Part shown: positions 16,394-25,589 of the stretch, piece after piece
Layout: each line of letters begins with the position of its first letter
How positions within the stretch are numbered: the stretch's first letter is position 1
Program-made: the position numbers and the translations under genes
Notes under the pieces: generated by a model
What the model was told of the DNA's origin: nothing
The model's database searches: none
What the model saw: the letters and a program-made list of their open reading frames with translations, nothing else
Assembly: GCF_029094525.1 (NCBI RefSeq)
Contig: NZ_CP119107.1
Coordinates: 2,542,001-2,606,000, forward strand
Length of the DNA stretch: 64,000 bases
Direction of reading: 5' to 3'
Source: Pullulanibacillus sp. KACC 23026
GTDB taxonomy: Bacteria > Bacillota > Bacilli > Bacillales > Sporolactobacillaceae

Positions 16394-16969
16394 TTAATTA
16401 ATTACATCATCGATTATCCCGTATCCTTTCGCCTCTTCAGGGCTCATAAAGAAATCTCGATCGGTATCCTTTGCTACTTTCTCCAAAGTCTGCCCTGTCC
16501 GCTCCGAAATAATTTGATTCAAACGTTCACGAAGTTTAATAATTCGTTTTGCTGATAATTCAATATCTGTTGCTTGGCCGCGTGCTCCGCCTAAAGGCTG
16601 GTGAATCATGATTTCACTGTTCGGTAAGGCAAACCGCTTCCCTTTCGTTCCAGCAAGCAAAAGTATCGCACCAAAAGACGCCGCCATTCCTGTACAGATC
16701 GTTCTTATATCCGGTTTAATATAGTGCATGGTGTCATAGATAGCAAAACCCGCAGTTGTTGACCCACCAGGACTATTAATATAAAGCGAAATATCCTTTT
16801 CCTGATCCTCAGCAGCTAGGAAAAGCAACTGAGCAACAACACTGTTCGCCACTTGATCGTTGATTTCTTCCCCAATTAGAATAATCCGATCCTTTAACAG
16901 CCTTGAAAAGATATCGTAAGAACGTTCTCCGCGACTCGATTGTTCAATGACATACGGTATCATTGTCAT
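16394..16969 (-). CDS. clpP: ATP-dependent Clp protease proteolytic subunit (probable paralogue)
   Basis: 191 residues. The serine protease subunit that forms a double heptameric ring and degrades proteins fed by ClpC, ClpX or ClpE. The catalytic triad is Ser98 (GMAASFG), His123 (MIHQPLGG) and Asp172 (TDRD). The N-terminal [28 protein letters not shown] is standard. The C-terminus stops right after YGIIDDVIN, without the ~8 extra residues of B. subtilis ClpP. Its position 44 bases behind a sigma-factor gene is not that of the main clpP of Bacillus, so I suspect a second paralogue, as some Bacilli carry. A GAGGAGG site lies 9 bases upstream. Confidence 0.93.
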   Translation of the reverse strand: MTMIPYVIEQSSRGERSYDIFSRLLKDRIILIGEEINDQVANSVVAQLLFLAAEDQEKDISLYINSPGGSTTAGFAIYDTMHYIKPDIRTICTGMAASFGAILLLAGTKGKRFALPNSEIMIHQPLGGARGQATDIELSAKRIIKLRERLNQIISERTGQTLEKVAKDTDRDFFMSPEEAKGYGIIDDVIN

Positions 16970-17013
16970 TTGTGATGACCTCCTCGTTTAAGCTTGCCTA
17001 ATAAAAAATCTAA

Positions 17014-17712
17014 TTACGCAGCCATAGAGAGCGTGCAGAAAGACGTGCCGGTAAAACGAGACGGCATCGGTTTTATCAAAGTCTGATTAATTGGCAGTGC
17101 TCTAATTAAAATGAAGGGATCGTGATGTTTGATCGCGTCATTAAGGAGCTGTTGAATCCGCTCCTGCTCCTCAATAGTCCAATAATGATCCCTAACTGAA
17201 GGCGTTCCTTCGCCTTGATCCCTCTGAAGACGTTGTTTAGCTCTAAAAAGTGTTGATTTTACAGCGGTCTCCGTCGTGCTTAAGAGCTCAGCAATTTCAG
17301 AGGCATGAAATTGGAACCCTTCTTTTAAGGCATACATAATGGCCTGATTGGGTGTTAAGGATTGAATAAGCGTCTGGACAGTATCTATACGGTCATCGAT
17401 TTGCGTTGTCACATCTATTGGCTTCTCTGGAATCCCATCTAATGACTCCTTACAACGTTTTCGCACCCGGTCAATCCATTCATTCTTCGCGATTCTGTTT
17501 AAAAGAGCACAAGGTAAGGCTTCCTGATTCTTATAAGCATGCCAGGCTTTGATCAAGGATTCTTGAACAAGATCTTCTCCATCCCAATTATTTTGGGAAA
17601 GAAATTGACAATATCGACGAAACTTAGGGTAAATCTCTTTAAGCTCCTCTTCAGAAAACGCCCCTTGAGGAAGAAGCATTTCGTCTGAAGCATCGTTAAG
17701 CTCGTTAGACAC
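17014..17712 (-). CDS. ECF-like RNA polymerase sigma factor with C-terminal extension
   Basis: About 232 residues, start chosen at GTG 17712 (AAGGAG 8 bases upstream; the frame extends to 17721). Sigma region 2 is seen as FRRYCQFLSQNNWDGEDLVQESLIKAWHAY, with region 4 as LTPNQAIMYALKEGFQFHASEIAELLSTTETAVKSTLFRAKQRL, a helix-turn-helix of ECF type. After it comes a ~70-residue extension not found in minimal ECF factors. No anti-sigma gene is adjacent; the next gene in the same direction is clpP, 44 bases away, so the two are probably one transcript. Target promoters are unknown. Confidence 0.82.
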   Translation of the reverse strand: MSNELNDASDEMLLPQGAFSEEELKEIYPKFRRYCQFLSQNNWDGEDLVQESLIKAWHAYKNQEALPCALLNRIAKNEWIDRVRKRCKESLDGIPEKPIDVTTQIDDRIDTVQTLIQSLTPNQAIMYALKEGFQFHASEIAELLSTTETAVKSTLFRAKQRLQRDQGEGTPSVRDHYWTIEEQERIQQLLNDAIKHHDPFILIRALPINQTLIKPMPSRFTGTSFCTLSMAA

Positions 17713-17919
17713 AGCACTCACTCCTTCTACACGTCTCTAATTTATAAACGAACAAAGGCCGTTAAAAGATACGGGCCAGTGAAAAATCATCTATCAGAAA
17801 CTTCTCATTGGACAAAATCGAAGCACGACTCACTATCTCATCCTGCCTTTTCCAATTAGTAAATGGCTTTATCTTAAAAAATGTCACTTTTTCCTTTTCA
17901 TTATTATGACGCCACTCCA

Positions 17920-17961
17920 TTAAAAAAAGCTAATTAGGTCCTTTTCTTACCCAATTAGCTT
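17920..17961 (-). terminator. Terminator of the lipoprotein gene
   Basis: AAGCTAATTAGGT and ACCCAATTAGCTT form a 13-bp stem with one wobble; the minus strand continues in TTTTTTT. It lies 56 bases after the stop. Confidence 0.85.
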
Positions 17962-18017
17962 TACTATAGATCAAAAATTAATAGGTGACACGCGTTAAAT
18001 CAGAAAGCTTCTAAAAA

Positions 18018-18572
18018 TTAGCTGTTGTTTTCTGGATTAGCAGCCGTCGGATCGACAATAACCGTTTTGTAGATAACTTTTTTACTGTCAACATCGATCA
18101 GCGACAGGTTATTGGAATTATCAATGGTATAATTGTAAAGGACAACAGACTGTGTCTTTTTGCCGTCCGGAAATACCCCTTCAACAGCCCCTTTCTTGAA
18201 ATCCAATTGGTGAGCTTTAGTCGGTTGAATCGAAAAGGTCACTTTCTCCCCATTTTGAGTCATTGTTTTCGCTTTATAGTCCACCTTGGTATTGCTCTTC
18301 TTACCTTCCACATCCAATGTCGCCTTAATCACAGCATCCATTCGTTTCAACATCACAAAAGGATCTTCATTAGGATCAGAGGGATCTCTTTGATCACCAG
18401 ATTTTGAACTTGTATCGGTGCTAGAAGACGTTGAATCCTGTTTGTCAGAACTTTGGGTGGAAGCTGATTGATTAGATTTAGAAGAAGATGATTGCCCAGA
18501 CTTTCCGCAAGCGGATAAACTTACACCTAAACACACAATCAGACTTAGAAGAAATAATGTTTTGATTTTCAT
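18018..18572 (-). CDS. Secreted lipoprotein of unknown function
   Basis: 184 residues. A lipoprotein signal peptide is clear: MKIK, a hydrophobic core, then the lipobox LSAC with Cys22. A ~45-residue Ser/Thr/Lys/Asp linker follows, then a compact C-terminal domain with the look of a beta-rich fold (KVDYKAKTMTQNGEKVTFSI). It should be tethered to the outer face of the membrane. I do not recognise the domain. It is a single gene with its own terminator. Confidence 0.75.
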   Translation of the reverse strand: MKIKTLFLLSLIVCLGVSLSACGKSGQSSSSKSNQSASTQSSDKQDSTSSSTDTSSKSGDQRDPSDPNEDPFVMLKRMDAVIKATLDVEGKKSNTKVDYKAKTMTQNGEKVTFSIQPTKAHQLDFKKGAVEGVFPDGKKTQSVVLYNYTIDNSNNLSLIDVDSKKVIYKTVIVDPTAANPENNS

Positions 18573-18726
18573 GTAGGAACCTCTATTTCTTATCGGATTT
18601 TCGAATCAAACGGAAACCCTTGGAATCTGTTCGATTTTACACTAGGACTAGTTTAACATAACTTAGGCAACAGCGGGAATGACCTTGTGAAAATTTCGAC
18701 AAAATTCTCCCTTAACCTTTGCTCAT

Positions 18727-19554
18727 TCAATATGGGGCAAATCCTTCTTGACTTATAAAAACATGATCTTGGCCAAAACGCTCTTCAAAATCGGCTTGCA
18801 GACGGCTTAAAGCACTTGGTGAGTACCATGTCTCCCGTTCTTCCGCTTTGAATAAAGCTGGTATATTCAACGCATTTGTCCGTTTTCCGCCTGCGCCATC
18901 CCCTTGAAAAAAATCATCCAAACAAATGCGCTTAGTCACTTCTTGGAGAACTGCGGGAAAGTCAGTGGTTGAGGGTAAAAGAGGAGCCACAGCGGCTTGA
19001 TTAGGGATCCCCTCATCGCTTAAAGTTTTTAATGCCTTTAAACGTGCAGGAATAGGCGGGCTTGCCGGCGCAAAACGTTTGCGTACTTCGTCTTGATCGG
19101 TCTCAATCGTGATACTTATCATTACCCGGTCCTTTAACGCTTTAAAAAGGGCAATATCCCTTATAACAAGTGGGGATCGGGTTTGAACGAATAAAAAATC
19201 CGGCTTGCAGTCTGGCTCAGTCAACACCTCTAATAGTTTGTGGGTAATCCCTAATTTATGCTCTAATGGCTGATAAGGATCCGTACTCGAGGACATAAAA
19301 ATAGTAACAGGTCCCTTCTTCTTCTCACGCTTGATTTCTTTTGAAAGAACCTCTTTCGCATTTGTTTTCGCCTCCACCCACGTTCCCCATTCCCCTTCAT
19401 GAAACAAACTCACTGGGAGTCTTCGAACATAGCAATAGGAACAACCGTAAACACAGCCTTTATAAGGATTCAGTGAATGACTGTAGCCATTTAAATAACC
19501 TCGTGTTCGTGTTAATACACTTTTAACTTCCTTTTCTGAAAACGTCGGCACCAT
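18727..19554 (-). CDS. SPL-family radical SAM protein
   Basis: About 275 residues. The radical SAM iron-sulfur motif is CVYGCSYC (CxxxCxxC) after GYSHSLNPYKG, the usual opening of the group annotated as 'SPL family' or Rv2578c-like. The segment TIFMSSSTDPYQPLE matches the TDPYQP signature of that group. It is related to spore photoproduct lyase by sequence but is shorter and lacks proof of the same reaction. I use the ATG at 19554 (AAAGGAG 5 bases upstream); the frame runs to 19587. It is an isolated gene. Confidence 0.85.
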   Translation of the reverse strand: MVPTFSEKEVKSVLTRTRGYLNGYSHSLNPYKGCVYGCSYCYVRRLPVSLFHEGEWGTWVEAKTNAKEVLSKEIKREKKKGPVTIFMSSSTDPYQPLEHKLGITHKLLEVLTEPDCKPDFLFVQTRSPLVIRDIALFKALKDRVMISITIETDQDEVRKRFAPASPPIPARLKALKTLSDEGIPNQAAVAPLLPSTTDFPAVLQEVTKRICLDDFFQGDGAGGKRTNALNIPALFKAEERETWYSPSALSRLQADFEERFGQDHVFISQEGFAPY

Positions 19555-19662
19555 AGCCAACTCCTTTATTTGATCGTTCAACCCCAACCAGACTTAGAGG
19601 GGTCAACGTTTTTTTCCATGTAGTATTCATGTCAGTAAGAACATTAGCGGCGCGCGTTTTAA

Positions 19663-19693
19663 GGCTGTAATGGACACTCAGTCCATTACAGCC
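19663..19693. repeat. Perfect 13-bp hairpin between two minus-strand genes
   Basis: GGCTGTAATGGAC and GTCCATTACAGCC pair perfectly around ACTCA. On the plus strand it is followed by CCTTTT; on the minus strand, the direction of the neighbouring genes, only by TTAAAA. It may be a weak terminator of the S66 peptidase gene or an unrelated dyad. Confidence 0.6.
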
Positions 19694-19813
19694 CCTTTTC
19701 TCCCTCTTCAGTGTCCGTTAGAACCTTGGTGGAGTGCCGCCTTTCTTTATCCTCCATAATAGGATTAGCTTTATTTTATTAAAAGTTGACGAACCAATCG
19801 GTTAAATTTCATG

Positions 19814-20830
19814 TTATCTGAAGTGTTGAATAACCGTTGCATTTCCGGCTTCTGTCACATCAATCTCTGCATAGGCTCCATTTATAAAAGTGATTTGCGG
19901 CGGCACATGCCCGCAGTCAATATCATATACAATTGGGACGTTAAGCTCCTCAGATAGCTCTTTATAGATATCGATCACTTCATAGTTTTCAACTGGTTCA
20001 TTGGCGTCGCTTCTTCCAAACAGAATCCCAGTACAATGATCAAACCAGCCGGCAAGCTTCATTTGAACAAGAGTTCTCTTGAGATCCGTTGTCGATAGCT
20101 CACAATTTTCTAGGTACCATACTATCGGATCGCCACTGATATACTCTTCCCTAAAAGCTTGTACATCACCAAAAGGAGTTCCAATTAAATGCCGAATAAT
20201 ATCCACACATCCACCTAGTAAACGGCCGGTTACATGGATGTTCGTCCCCTGTATAGTCTTCCACTCCGTTTTTTCCGTCAGATGATAGACACAAGGAGAG
20301 GGATTGTCATGATGCCATTCCTTTTGATAAAAAGGAGAAGATTGCTGGACAACGGAATCCCCTGCCTTTGTGCTGAGAACAGTCTCCCAAAGGGCTGTCG
20401 TTGTATCCGAAAATTCTCCTCTTAAATCAACTAAATTGACTCCATGAGCAGTCGCTATACCTGTTTTGAGAGTGATCGCAAGAAGAAGACCGCTTGTGTC
20501 CGAATACCCCATGATCCATTTAGTATCCATCGCCTTATAGTCCAACAAATCTAGAATTTCGATGAGCAGCTCACCGCCCCATGGTGGTAAAATAAGGTCA
20601 ATTTTAGAATCCTGCAACATTTGGTTAAGTTCTTCTGCACGAACCTTTGCGATAGCTGATTTCGCTTTTTCCTGTGTCCATACAGTATCACCACAGATAG
20701 TCCGATACCCTTCCTGTTGCAAGCGATCACAAGCCTGTTTTACCAAATGATGTAACTCAGGCTCAATCCCAGATGACGGTGCTGTAACACCGATGGTTGC
20801 CCCTTTATGTAAAATAGGATAGATGATCAT
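19814..20830 (-). CDS. S66 family peptidase (LD-carboxypeptidase/MccF-like)
   Basis: 338 residues. A serine peptidase of family S66, with the nucleophile in GYSDTS, the N-terminal GATIGVTAPSSG, PPWGGELLIEIL and C-terminal catalytic Glu and His regions (ENCE, DCGHVPPQ). Members either cleave the LD bond of murein tetrapeptides (LdcA) or inactivate microcin-C type compounds (MccF). The length and the GYSDTS context favour the MccF-like branch, but I cannot decide. GAGGAGG lies before the ATG. Confidence 0.87.
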   Translation of the reverse strand: MIIYPILHKGATIGVTAPSSGIEPELHHLVKQACDRLQQEGYRTICGDTVWTQEKAKSAIAKVRAEELNQMLQDSKIDLILPPWGGELLIEILDLLDYKAMDTKWIMGYSDTSGLLLAITLKTGIATAHGVNLVDLRGEFSDTTTALWETVLSTKAGDSVVQQSSPFYQKEWHHDNPSPCVYHLTEKTEWKTIQGTNIHVTGRLLGGCVDIIRHLIGTPFGDVQAFREEYISGDPIVWYLENCELSTTDLKRTLVQMKLAGWFDHCTGILFGRSDANEPVENYEVIDIYKELSEELNVPIVYDIDCGHVPPQITFINGAYAEIDVTEAGNATVIQHFR

Positions 20831-20956
20831 GCTACTCCTCCTCGCATTCTCTTTAAACTTACAATTGAATTTATTTTAACACTATTTGACTTAGATAGGG
20901 ATTCATAATCGTTTTAAACCGCTCTTTTTTAAAATCCTTTTTCACTTTATAGCAAT

Positions 20957-20993
20957 AAAAAACACCTGATGTCAGTTGACCATCAAGTGTTTT
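20957..20993. terminator. Terminator downstream of the nitrilase-family gene
   Basis: AAACACCTGATG and CATCAAGTGTTT pair around TCAGTTGAC (one wobble), with T-runs on both sides. It is about 160 bases past the nitrilase stop; the 21000-21152 stretch between them shows nothing else. Confidence 0.75.
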
Positions 20994-21152
20994 TGTAATT
21001 CGATTTAATTTTAAAAACGGAAAAATCCAATGGAACCCCTCACCCATCAGGATAATTAGAAAAAATTCTAGTCTATAAAAACAATTCTTTTACTTGTAGT
21101 CATTCCACCGATGTTGTCTAAGTGGTTTTATTAGTCGCGCCATTAAGTGTAC

Positions 21153-22037
21153 TTAATCAGCCGGTGTTTTAACTTTGAAGTGCTCCCAATCCGGGTAAAG
21201 GTCTGTTCGACGGTCGCGCCAGGTTGTCACTGATCCGTGTTCGCGAACCTGATAGAGCAGTTCTAAGTCAAGGTCAGCTGTTACGATCATGTCTTGATTA
21301 ATTTCGCCTTCAGCTAGAATTCCTTTTGGTGGGAATGGAACATCATTCGGTGTGATGATAGCAGCCTGCCCGAAGTTGCCTCTCATAAAGTCAACGGTCT
21401 GAAGCGATCCAACCGTTCCAGTTGTCACAACATAGACTTGATTTTCAATAGCTCTCGCATGACTTGAGTATCTCACGCGATGGAAACCGTGGCGATCATC
21501 TGTACAAGAAGGACAGAAAATAACATCTGCCCCTTTCGCTTTTGCCATGCGAACAATTTCAGGAAATTCAATGTCATAGCAAGTTAACATTGCGATGGTT
21601 CCTTTTTCTGTCTCGAATACTTGAAGAGCCTCTCCTGGACTCATGTTCCATTCATCGACTTCTGTCGGTGTCATGTGAAGCTTCGCCTGCTCTGCTATTC
21701 TTCCGTCTGGATAAAACAGGTGAGCAACATTATATAATTTTCCGTTTCTATTAATAACATGCGTTCCCGCAATAATGTGCATATTGGTTTGGGTCGCGAA
21801 AGTGGTAAACAATGAATGATATTGCTCTGTGAAATGGTGAAGCTGGTCAATGGTTAACGGCTCACCAAATTCATTTTGAATAGACATGAGTTGAGTGGTA
21901 AAAAATTCAGGGAATATGATAAAATCAGAAGAAAATTCTTCTGCAGTTTTAATATAGTGCTCGACTTGCCGTGCAAATTCATCAAATGAATCGATCGTAT
22001 GCAAATGATATTGCACCGCTGAAACTCTTAGCTTCAT
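21153..22037 (-). CDS. Carbon-nitrogen hydrolase (nitrilase superfamily)
   Basis: About 294 residues. The catalytic triad of the nitrilase/amidase superfamily is visible: Glu in IIFPEFF, Lys in EQAKLHMTP and the nucleophile Cys in AMLTCYDIEFPE. ARAIENQVYVVTTG is the dimer-interface segment. Such enzymes hydrolyse amides, N-carbamoyl compounds or nitriles; the substrate is unknown. The start is the ATG at 22037 with AGAAGG upstream; the frame begins at TTG 22043. It is a single gene. Confidence 0.87.
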   Translation of the reverse strand: MKLRVSAVQYHLHTIDSFDEFARQVEHYIKTAEEFSSDFIIFPEFFTTQLMSIQNEFGEPLTIDQLHHFTEQYHSLFTTFATQTNMHIIAGTHVINRNGKLYNVAHLFYPDGRIAEQAKLHMTPTEVDEWNMSPGEALQVFETEKGTIAMLTCYDIEFPEIVRMAKAKGADVIFCPSCTDDRHGFHRVRYSSHARAIENQVYVVTTGTVGSLQTVDFMRGNFGQAAIITPNDVPFPPKGILAEGEINQDMIVTADLDLELLYQVREHGSVTTWRDRRTDLYPDWEHFKVKTPAD

Positions 22038-22043
22038 TAACAA

Positions 22044-22348
22044 ACCTTCTTTCTAATAGAAATCTCCAAAAAGCAACCATTTAACAGGCAATGAGACTAT
22101 TATAACAAATTAACGAAAGCCTACTACCTGAATGACCTTTGTGAAATCACGTCTTTGAATTTCTTCGTGTGCTGGCTTGTCCGGAAGAAGCGTGTTGCAG
22201 CGCCTCACTTGCAGACATAAAGATGAAATTCAGGTACATAATTCACCAGATAAACTTCGCCCAATTTTTTCTAGTGTGCTGTCTTGTCTGGACTTTCAAT
22301 TTTATCATTTTCATGCGAACAAGTGTTTTCTTTTGTCGAATTTTGGGT
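22044..22348. other. Non-coding divergent region
   Basis: No supported gene. It lies between the nitrilase gene and the nonad-repeat gene. A TATAAT at 22349-22354, just upstream of the AAAGGAGG site, is a likely -10 for the latter, but the -35 is weak. Confidence 0.4.
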
Positions 22349-22376
22349 TATAATATGGGTAAAGGAGGTGAGTGTT

Positions 22377-22925
22377 ATGAGTGAGGAATTACTTTTGGAG
22401 ATCGTGAATGAGATCAAAGAAATGAAGAAGGAAATGGTCACCAAATCCGACTTGACTAATTTCGCGACAAAGGATGACTTAAAGAACTTTGCTACAAAAG
22501 AAGATCTTAAGCATTTTGCTACCAAGGATGACCTTAAGAACTTCGCTACTAAAGAAGATCTTAAGCATTTTGCTACCAAGGATGACCTTAAGAACTTCGC
22601 TACTAAAGAAGATCTTAAGAATTTTGCTACCAAGGATGACCTTAAGAATTTCCCTACTAAGGAGGATCTTAAGAATTTTGCTACAAAGGATGACCTTAAG
22701 AATTTCCCTACTAAGGAGGATCTTAAGAACTTTGCTACAAAAGAGGATGTTGCGGAAATTCCATTTATAAAAGCAGCTGTTCAGGATTTGGCTGTTAAAG
22801 TGGATGAACTGACTGGTAGAGTGAGTGTTATTGAAAAGGAAATGGTTCGAAAAGTGGATTTGGAATATATTCATCAGAAAATCGCCGAGCATGATCGAGA
22901 AATTTTCTATTTAAAAAGCCATTGA
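22377..22925 (+). CDS. Nonad-repeat coiled-coil protein
   Basis: 182 residues, starting at ATG 22377 behind AAAGGAGGTG. The N-terminus (about 1-28) is an amphipathic helix. Residues 29-127 are eleven perfect-register copies of a nine-residue unit, F-A/P-T-K-D/E-D-L-K-N/H, alternating DD and ED types so that the DNA repeat is 27 bp with a 54-bp super-period. The last ~55 residues form ordinary heptad coiled coil (VKVDELTGRVSVIEKEM). There is no signal peptide or membrane helix. Nine-residue TK.DL repeats are known from alpha/beta coiled coils and DUF1640-like proteins; function is unknown. A terminator follows. Confidence 0.85.
   Translation: MSEELLLEIVNEIKEMKKEMVTKSDLTNFATKDDLKNFATKEDLKHFATKDDLKNFATKEDLKHFATKDDLKNFATKEDLKNFATKDDLKNFPTKEDLKNFATKDDLKNFPTKEDLKNFATKEDVAEIPFIKAAVQDLAVKVDELTGRVSVIEKEMVRKVDLEYIHQKIAEHDREIFYLKSH
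22470..22745 (+). repeat. 27-bp in-frame tandem repeat inside the nonad gene
   Basis: Copies such as AAGGATGACCTTAAGAA recur every 27 bp (54 bp for identical type). Third-position changes between copies are few, suggesting recent amplification by slippage or recombination; copy number could vary between strains. Confidence 0.85.
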
Positions 22926-22956
22926 TAAAGTCATAAAATAAACTGACTCATTTTTT

Positions 22957-22992
22957 ACCAGCCTGGTTCGCACTGGGTTGGTTTTGTTTTTC
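22957..22992 (+). terminator. Terminator of the nonad-repeat gene
   Basis: ACCAGCC pairs with GGTTGGT around a longer loop, followed by TTTTGTTTTT. Confidence 0.7.
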
Positions 22993-23154
22993 ACTTAACG
23001 TCATTTGAAATTCATTCTCACTATAAGAACTAATTGGACGTCCCATTTCCTCAATTCAAAGCGACTTGCATGACCCCCACTTTTTTTTCTACTAACGATA
23101 GATTCACAATATTCCGATTTTCCAACATGGCAAATCTCTTATGCTCTTAAGAAA

Positions 23155-23194
23155 TAAAAAAAGACTATCCTCTTTTTTTCTTAGAGAATAACCT
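23155..23194 (-). terminator. Terminator of the SRPBCC gene
   Basis: AGACTATCCTCT and AGAGAATAACCT pair (12 bp with three wobbles); the minus strand continues TTTTTTT. It is 27 bases past the stop. Confidence 0.7.
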
Positions 23195-23221
23195 TTATTC
23201 AATCAAGCTGCAGCAAATAGC

Positions 23222-23659
23222 TTACTTTTTTATCAAACTAGCTCTTAGTGTTGTCACAGCGAATTCCAAATAAGCTTTAAGACAGGTTAACGTATAGACC
23301 CATCCCCCTTTATTATCTAATAGGTAAAGAATTTGATCCTCATGATTAACACTGAAGCCTTCCTCTTCAATGACAACGGATGTGCTGTGATCCTCTAGTT
23401 CAGTAAAGAAAATGCTTACTTTATTGCCTTCTCCATTCGTGCCCCAGTGAAAAACGATTTTCTTATTAGCCTCAAGCTCAGCAATTTTAATATCACCTTG
23501 AGCGTTGTATTCTTCATATCTCAAAGTAACGGTTTTTCCCTGCTCCCATCTTTCAGAGCAGGAAGAAAACCAGAAGCCGCCTATTTTCTCGGGGTCAACA
23601 AAAGCTTCGAAAATCTCCTTAGCCGGTTTTTCTATTTTAATTTTGGTTAAATTATTCAT
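23222..23659 (-). CDS. SRPBCC (START/AHSA1-like) domain protein
   Basis: About 145 residues. The pattern IEKPAKEIFEAFVDPEKIGGFWF, the central GTNGEGNKVSIFFTE and the C-terminal helix GGWVYTLTCLKAYLEF are those of the AHSA1-like branch of the SRPBCC ligand-binding fold. Such small proteins bind hydrophobic ligands or act as chaperone activators; the ligand is unknown. I use the ATG at 23659 with GAGGAAA upstream, although the frame runs to 23707. It is divergent from the VOC gene by only 65 bases, so the two may share control. Confidence 0.82.
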   Translation of the reverse strand: MNNLTKIKIEKPAKEIFEAFVDPEKIGGFWFSSCSERWEQGKTVTLRYEEYNAQGDIKIAELEANKKIVFHWGTNGEGNKVSIFFTELEDHSTSVVIEEEGFSVNHEDQILYLLDNKGGWVYTLTCLKAYLEFAVTTLRASLIKK

Positions 23660-23724
23660 TACATTTCCTCGCATTCTTTTTTTAGGTATATTAAGAGTAA
23701 CATACAAAATATCGGAGGTTAATC

Positions 23725-24087
23725 ATGCCAAAAATCAAATTTTGTACTATACCAGTAGCTAATCAAGATCGCGCCTTAAAGTTCTATACAGACTGTTTGG
23801 GATGCGAGTGTTTAACAGATCAGCCTTTTGGCAATGGAACACGCTGGATCGAAGTGGGTTGGAAAAATCGCGAAACAACCTTTGTCCTCTTTACCCCTCC
23901 TGGAATGGAAAGCCAAATTGGCGGATTCGCCATGGCCTCAATCAGTACAGAGAATATCGATCATACATATAAGGAATGGGCTGCAAAAGGGGTTGAGTTT
24001 GTAGAACCGCCTAAGAAACAGCCTTGGGGAACTCAGGCCATCTTTAAGGATAGTGAAGGCAATACATTTGTCATGACGCAAGATTAA
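23725..24087 (+). CDS. VOC/glyoxalase-fold protein
   Basis: 120 residues with the two beta-alpha-beta-beta-beta modules of the vicinal oxygen chelate fold: IPVANQDRALKFYTDCLG opens the first, and IFKDSEGNTFVMTQD closes the second. A metal-binding residue set is not obvious from the sequence. Members include glyoxalases, dioxygenases and antibiotic-binding proteins, so the role is open. GGAGG precedes the ATG. Confidence 0.83.
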   Translation: MPKIKFCTIPVANQDRALKFYTDCLGCECLTDQPFGNGTRWIEVGWKNRETTFVLFTPPGMESQIGGFAMASISTENIDHTYKEWAAKGVEFVEPPKKQPWGTQAIFKDSEGNTFVMTQD

Positions 24088-24135
24088 GTAACAACAGGCA
24101 GGATCCTCATAAAATAGGTTTCCTACCTGAATTTC

Positions 24136-25569
24136 TTAATAAGCCTTCGCCCAATAGACAAGATGCTCTGCTTTTTCTCCGCAATACACGCACGTATCCG
24201 ATGGCTTTTGGAACTCTTTAAGAGGCATGCATCTGGATGTAGCTCCTGTTTCTTCTTTAATTTGCTCCTCACAATCCACTTTACCGCACCACATCGATTG
24301 AATAAACCCAGTCTCGTTTTCAAGCTTCTCTTTAAATTCTTTCATATTAGAGGCAGCAGATGTCTTTTTCTCAAGGTGCCCCTTTGCTTTGTTATATAAG
24401 TCCTGCTGGATACTTAGAAGCATGGACTGAATCTCTGATAACAGGATATCCGCCTTTACAATTTTCTTTTCACCCGTATCCCTTCTAACCAATACAACCT
24501 GGTTTTGTTCAAGATCACGCGGTCCTACTTCAAGCCGAATAGGCACACCCTTCATTTCATATTCATTGAATTTCCAACCGGGTGTTTTATCACTTGAATC
24601 TAGATGCACTCGGACTTCTGAAGATAGAGACTCCTTTAGATTATAAGCGGCATCAAGGACCCCTTCTTTATGTTGGGCAATGGGAACGATGACGACCTGA
24701 ATAGGCGCTATTTTAGGTGGGACCACAAGGCCGCGATTATCGCCATGAACCATAATCATGGCGCCAATTATTCGTGTCGTAAAGCCCCAAGAAGTTTGCT
24801 TAACATATTGCCGGTTACCCACTCGATCGGTAAATTGAATGTCGAAGGCCTTCGCAAAGCCCTCTCCAAAATAATGGGAGGTGCCAGCCTGTAATGCTTT
24901 TCCGTCATGCATAAGGCTTTCAATCGTATAGGTTGATACAGCACCTGCAAACTTTTCTTTTTCTGTCTTTTTACCTTTTACTACTGGAAGGGCGAGATAC
25001 TCCTCACAAATAGAGGCATAGACGTTCAACATTTTTATCGTTTCTTCAATCGCTTCTTCTTCAGTCTCATGACAGGTATGACCCTCCTGCCATAAAAACT
25101 CAAGTGTTCTTAGGAATGGGCGTGTCGTCTTCTCCCACCTCACCACATTTGACCATTGATTATAAAGCTTTGGCAAGTCGCGATAGGAATGAATTATAGT
25201 TTTATAGTGTTCACCAAATAAAACTTCTGAAGTCGGCCTCACACATAAACGTTCCGCAAGCTCTTCTTCACCGCCATGAGTGACCCACGCAACCTCTGGG
25301 GCGAAACCTTCAATATGATCCTTTTCTTTCTGAAGTAAACTTTCTGGAATGAATAATGGCATATACACATTTTCATGCCCGGTTTCTTTAATTCTTTTGT
25401 CTAGTTCCTGCTTTATATTTTCCCAAAGCCGATAGCCATACGGACGGAGAATCATGCTTCCTCTTACACTGGAGTAGTCAATCAATTCCGCTTTTGTCAC
25501 GACATCCGTGTACCATTTTGCAAAATCGTCCTCCATCGACGTAATACGTTCCACAAATTCCTTCGCCAT
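24136..25569 (-). CDS. proS: Prolyl-tRNA synthetase, archaeal/eukaryotic-like type
   Basis: 477 residues, against about 565 in the usual bacterial form: the inserted editing domain between motifs 2 and 3 is absent. Class II motifs are visible ([34 protein letters not shown] as motif 2; [15 protein letters not shown] as motif 3). The C-terminus has a Cys4 zinc module ([10 protein letters not shown]..., CVYCGEK) and ends in Tyr, both hallmarks of the archaeal/eukaryotic type. It charges tRNA-Pro with proline. A full T-box leader lies upstream, so expression should respond to uncharged tRNA-Pro. Whether a second, bacterial-type proS exists elsewhere cannot be seen. Confidence 0.95.
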   Translation of the reverse strand: MAKEFVERITSMEDDFAKWYTDVVTKAELIDYSSVRGSMILRPYGYRLWENIKQELDKRIKETGHENVYMPLFIPESLLQKEKDHIEGFAPEVAWVTHGGEEELAERLCVRPTSEVLFGEHYKTIIHSYRDLPKLYNQWSNVVRWEKTTRPFLRTLEFLWQEGHTCHETEEEAIEETIKMLNVYASICEEYLALPVVKGKKTEKEKFAGAVSTYTIESLMHDGKALQAGTSHYFGEGFAKAFDIQFTDRVGNRQYVKQTSWGFTTRIIGAMIMVHGDNRGLVVPPKIAPIQVVIVPIAQHKEGVLDAAYNLKESLSSEVRVHLDSSDKTPGWKFNEYEMKGVPIRLEVGPRDLEQNQVVLVRRDTGEKKIVKADILLSEIQSMLLSIQQDLYNKAKGHLEKKTSAASNMKEFKEKLENETGFIQSMWCGKVDCEEQIKEETGATSRCMPLKEFQKPSDTCVYCGEKAEHLVYWAKAY

Positions 25570-25589
25570 CTTAATCCTCCTTAAAAATA

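Noticed and set aside
22271-22892. Minus-strand and alternate-frame ORFs over the nonad repeat
   Set aside because: The 27-bp repeat keeps other frames open; only the plus frame from 22377 has a ribosome binding site.
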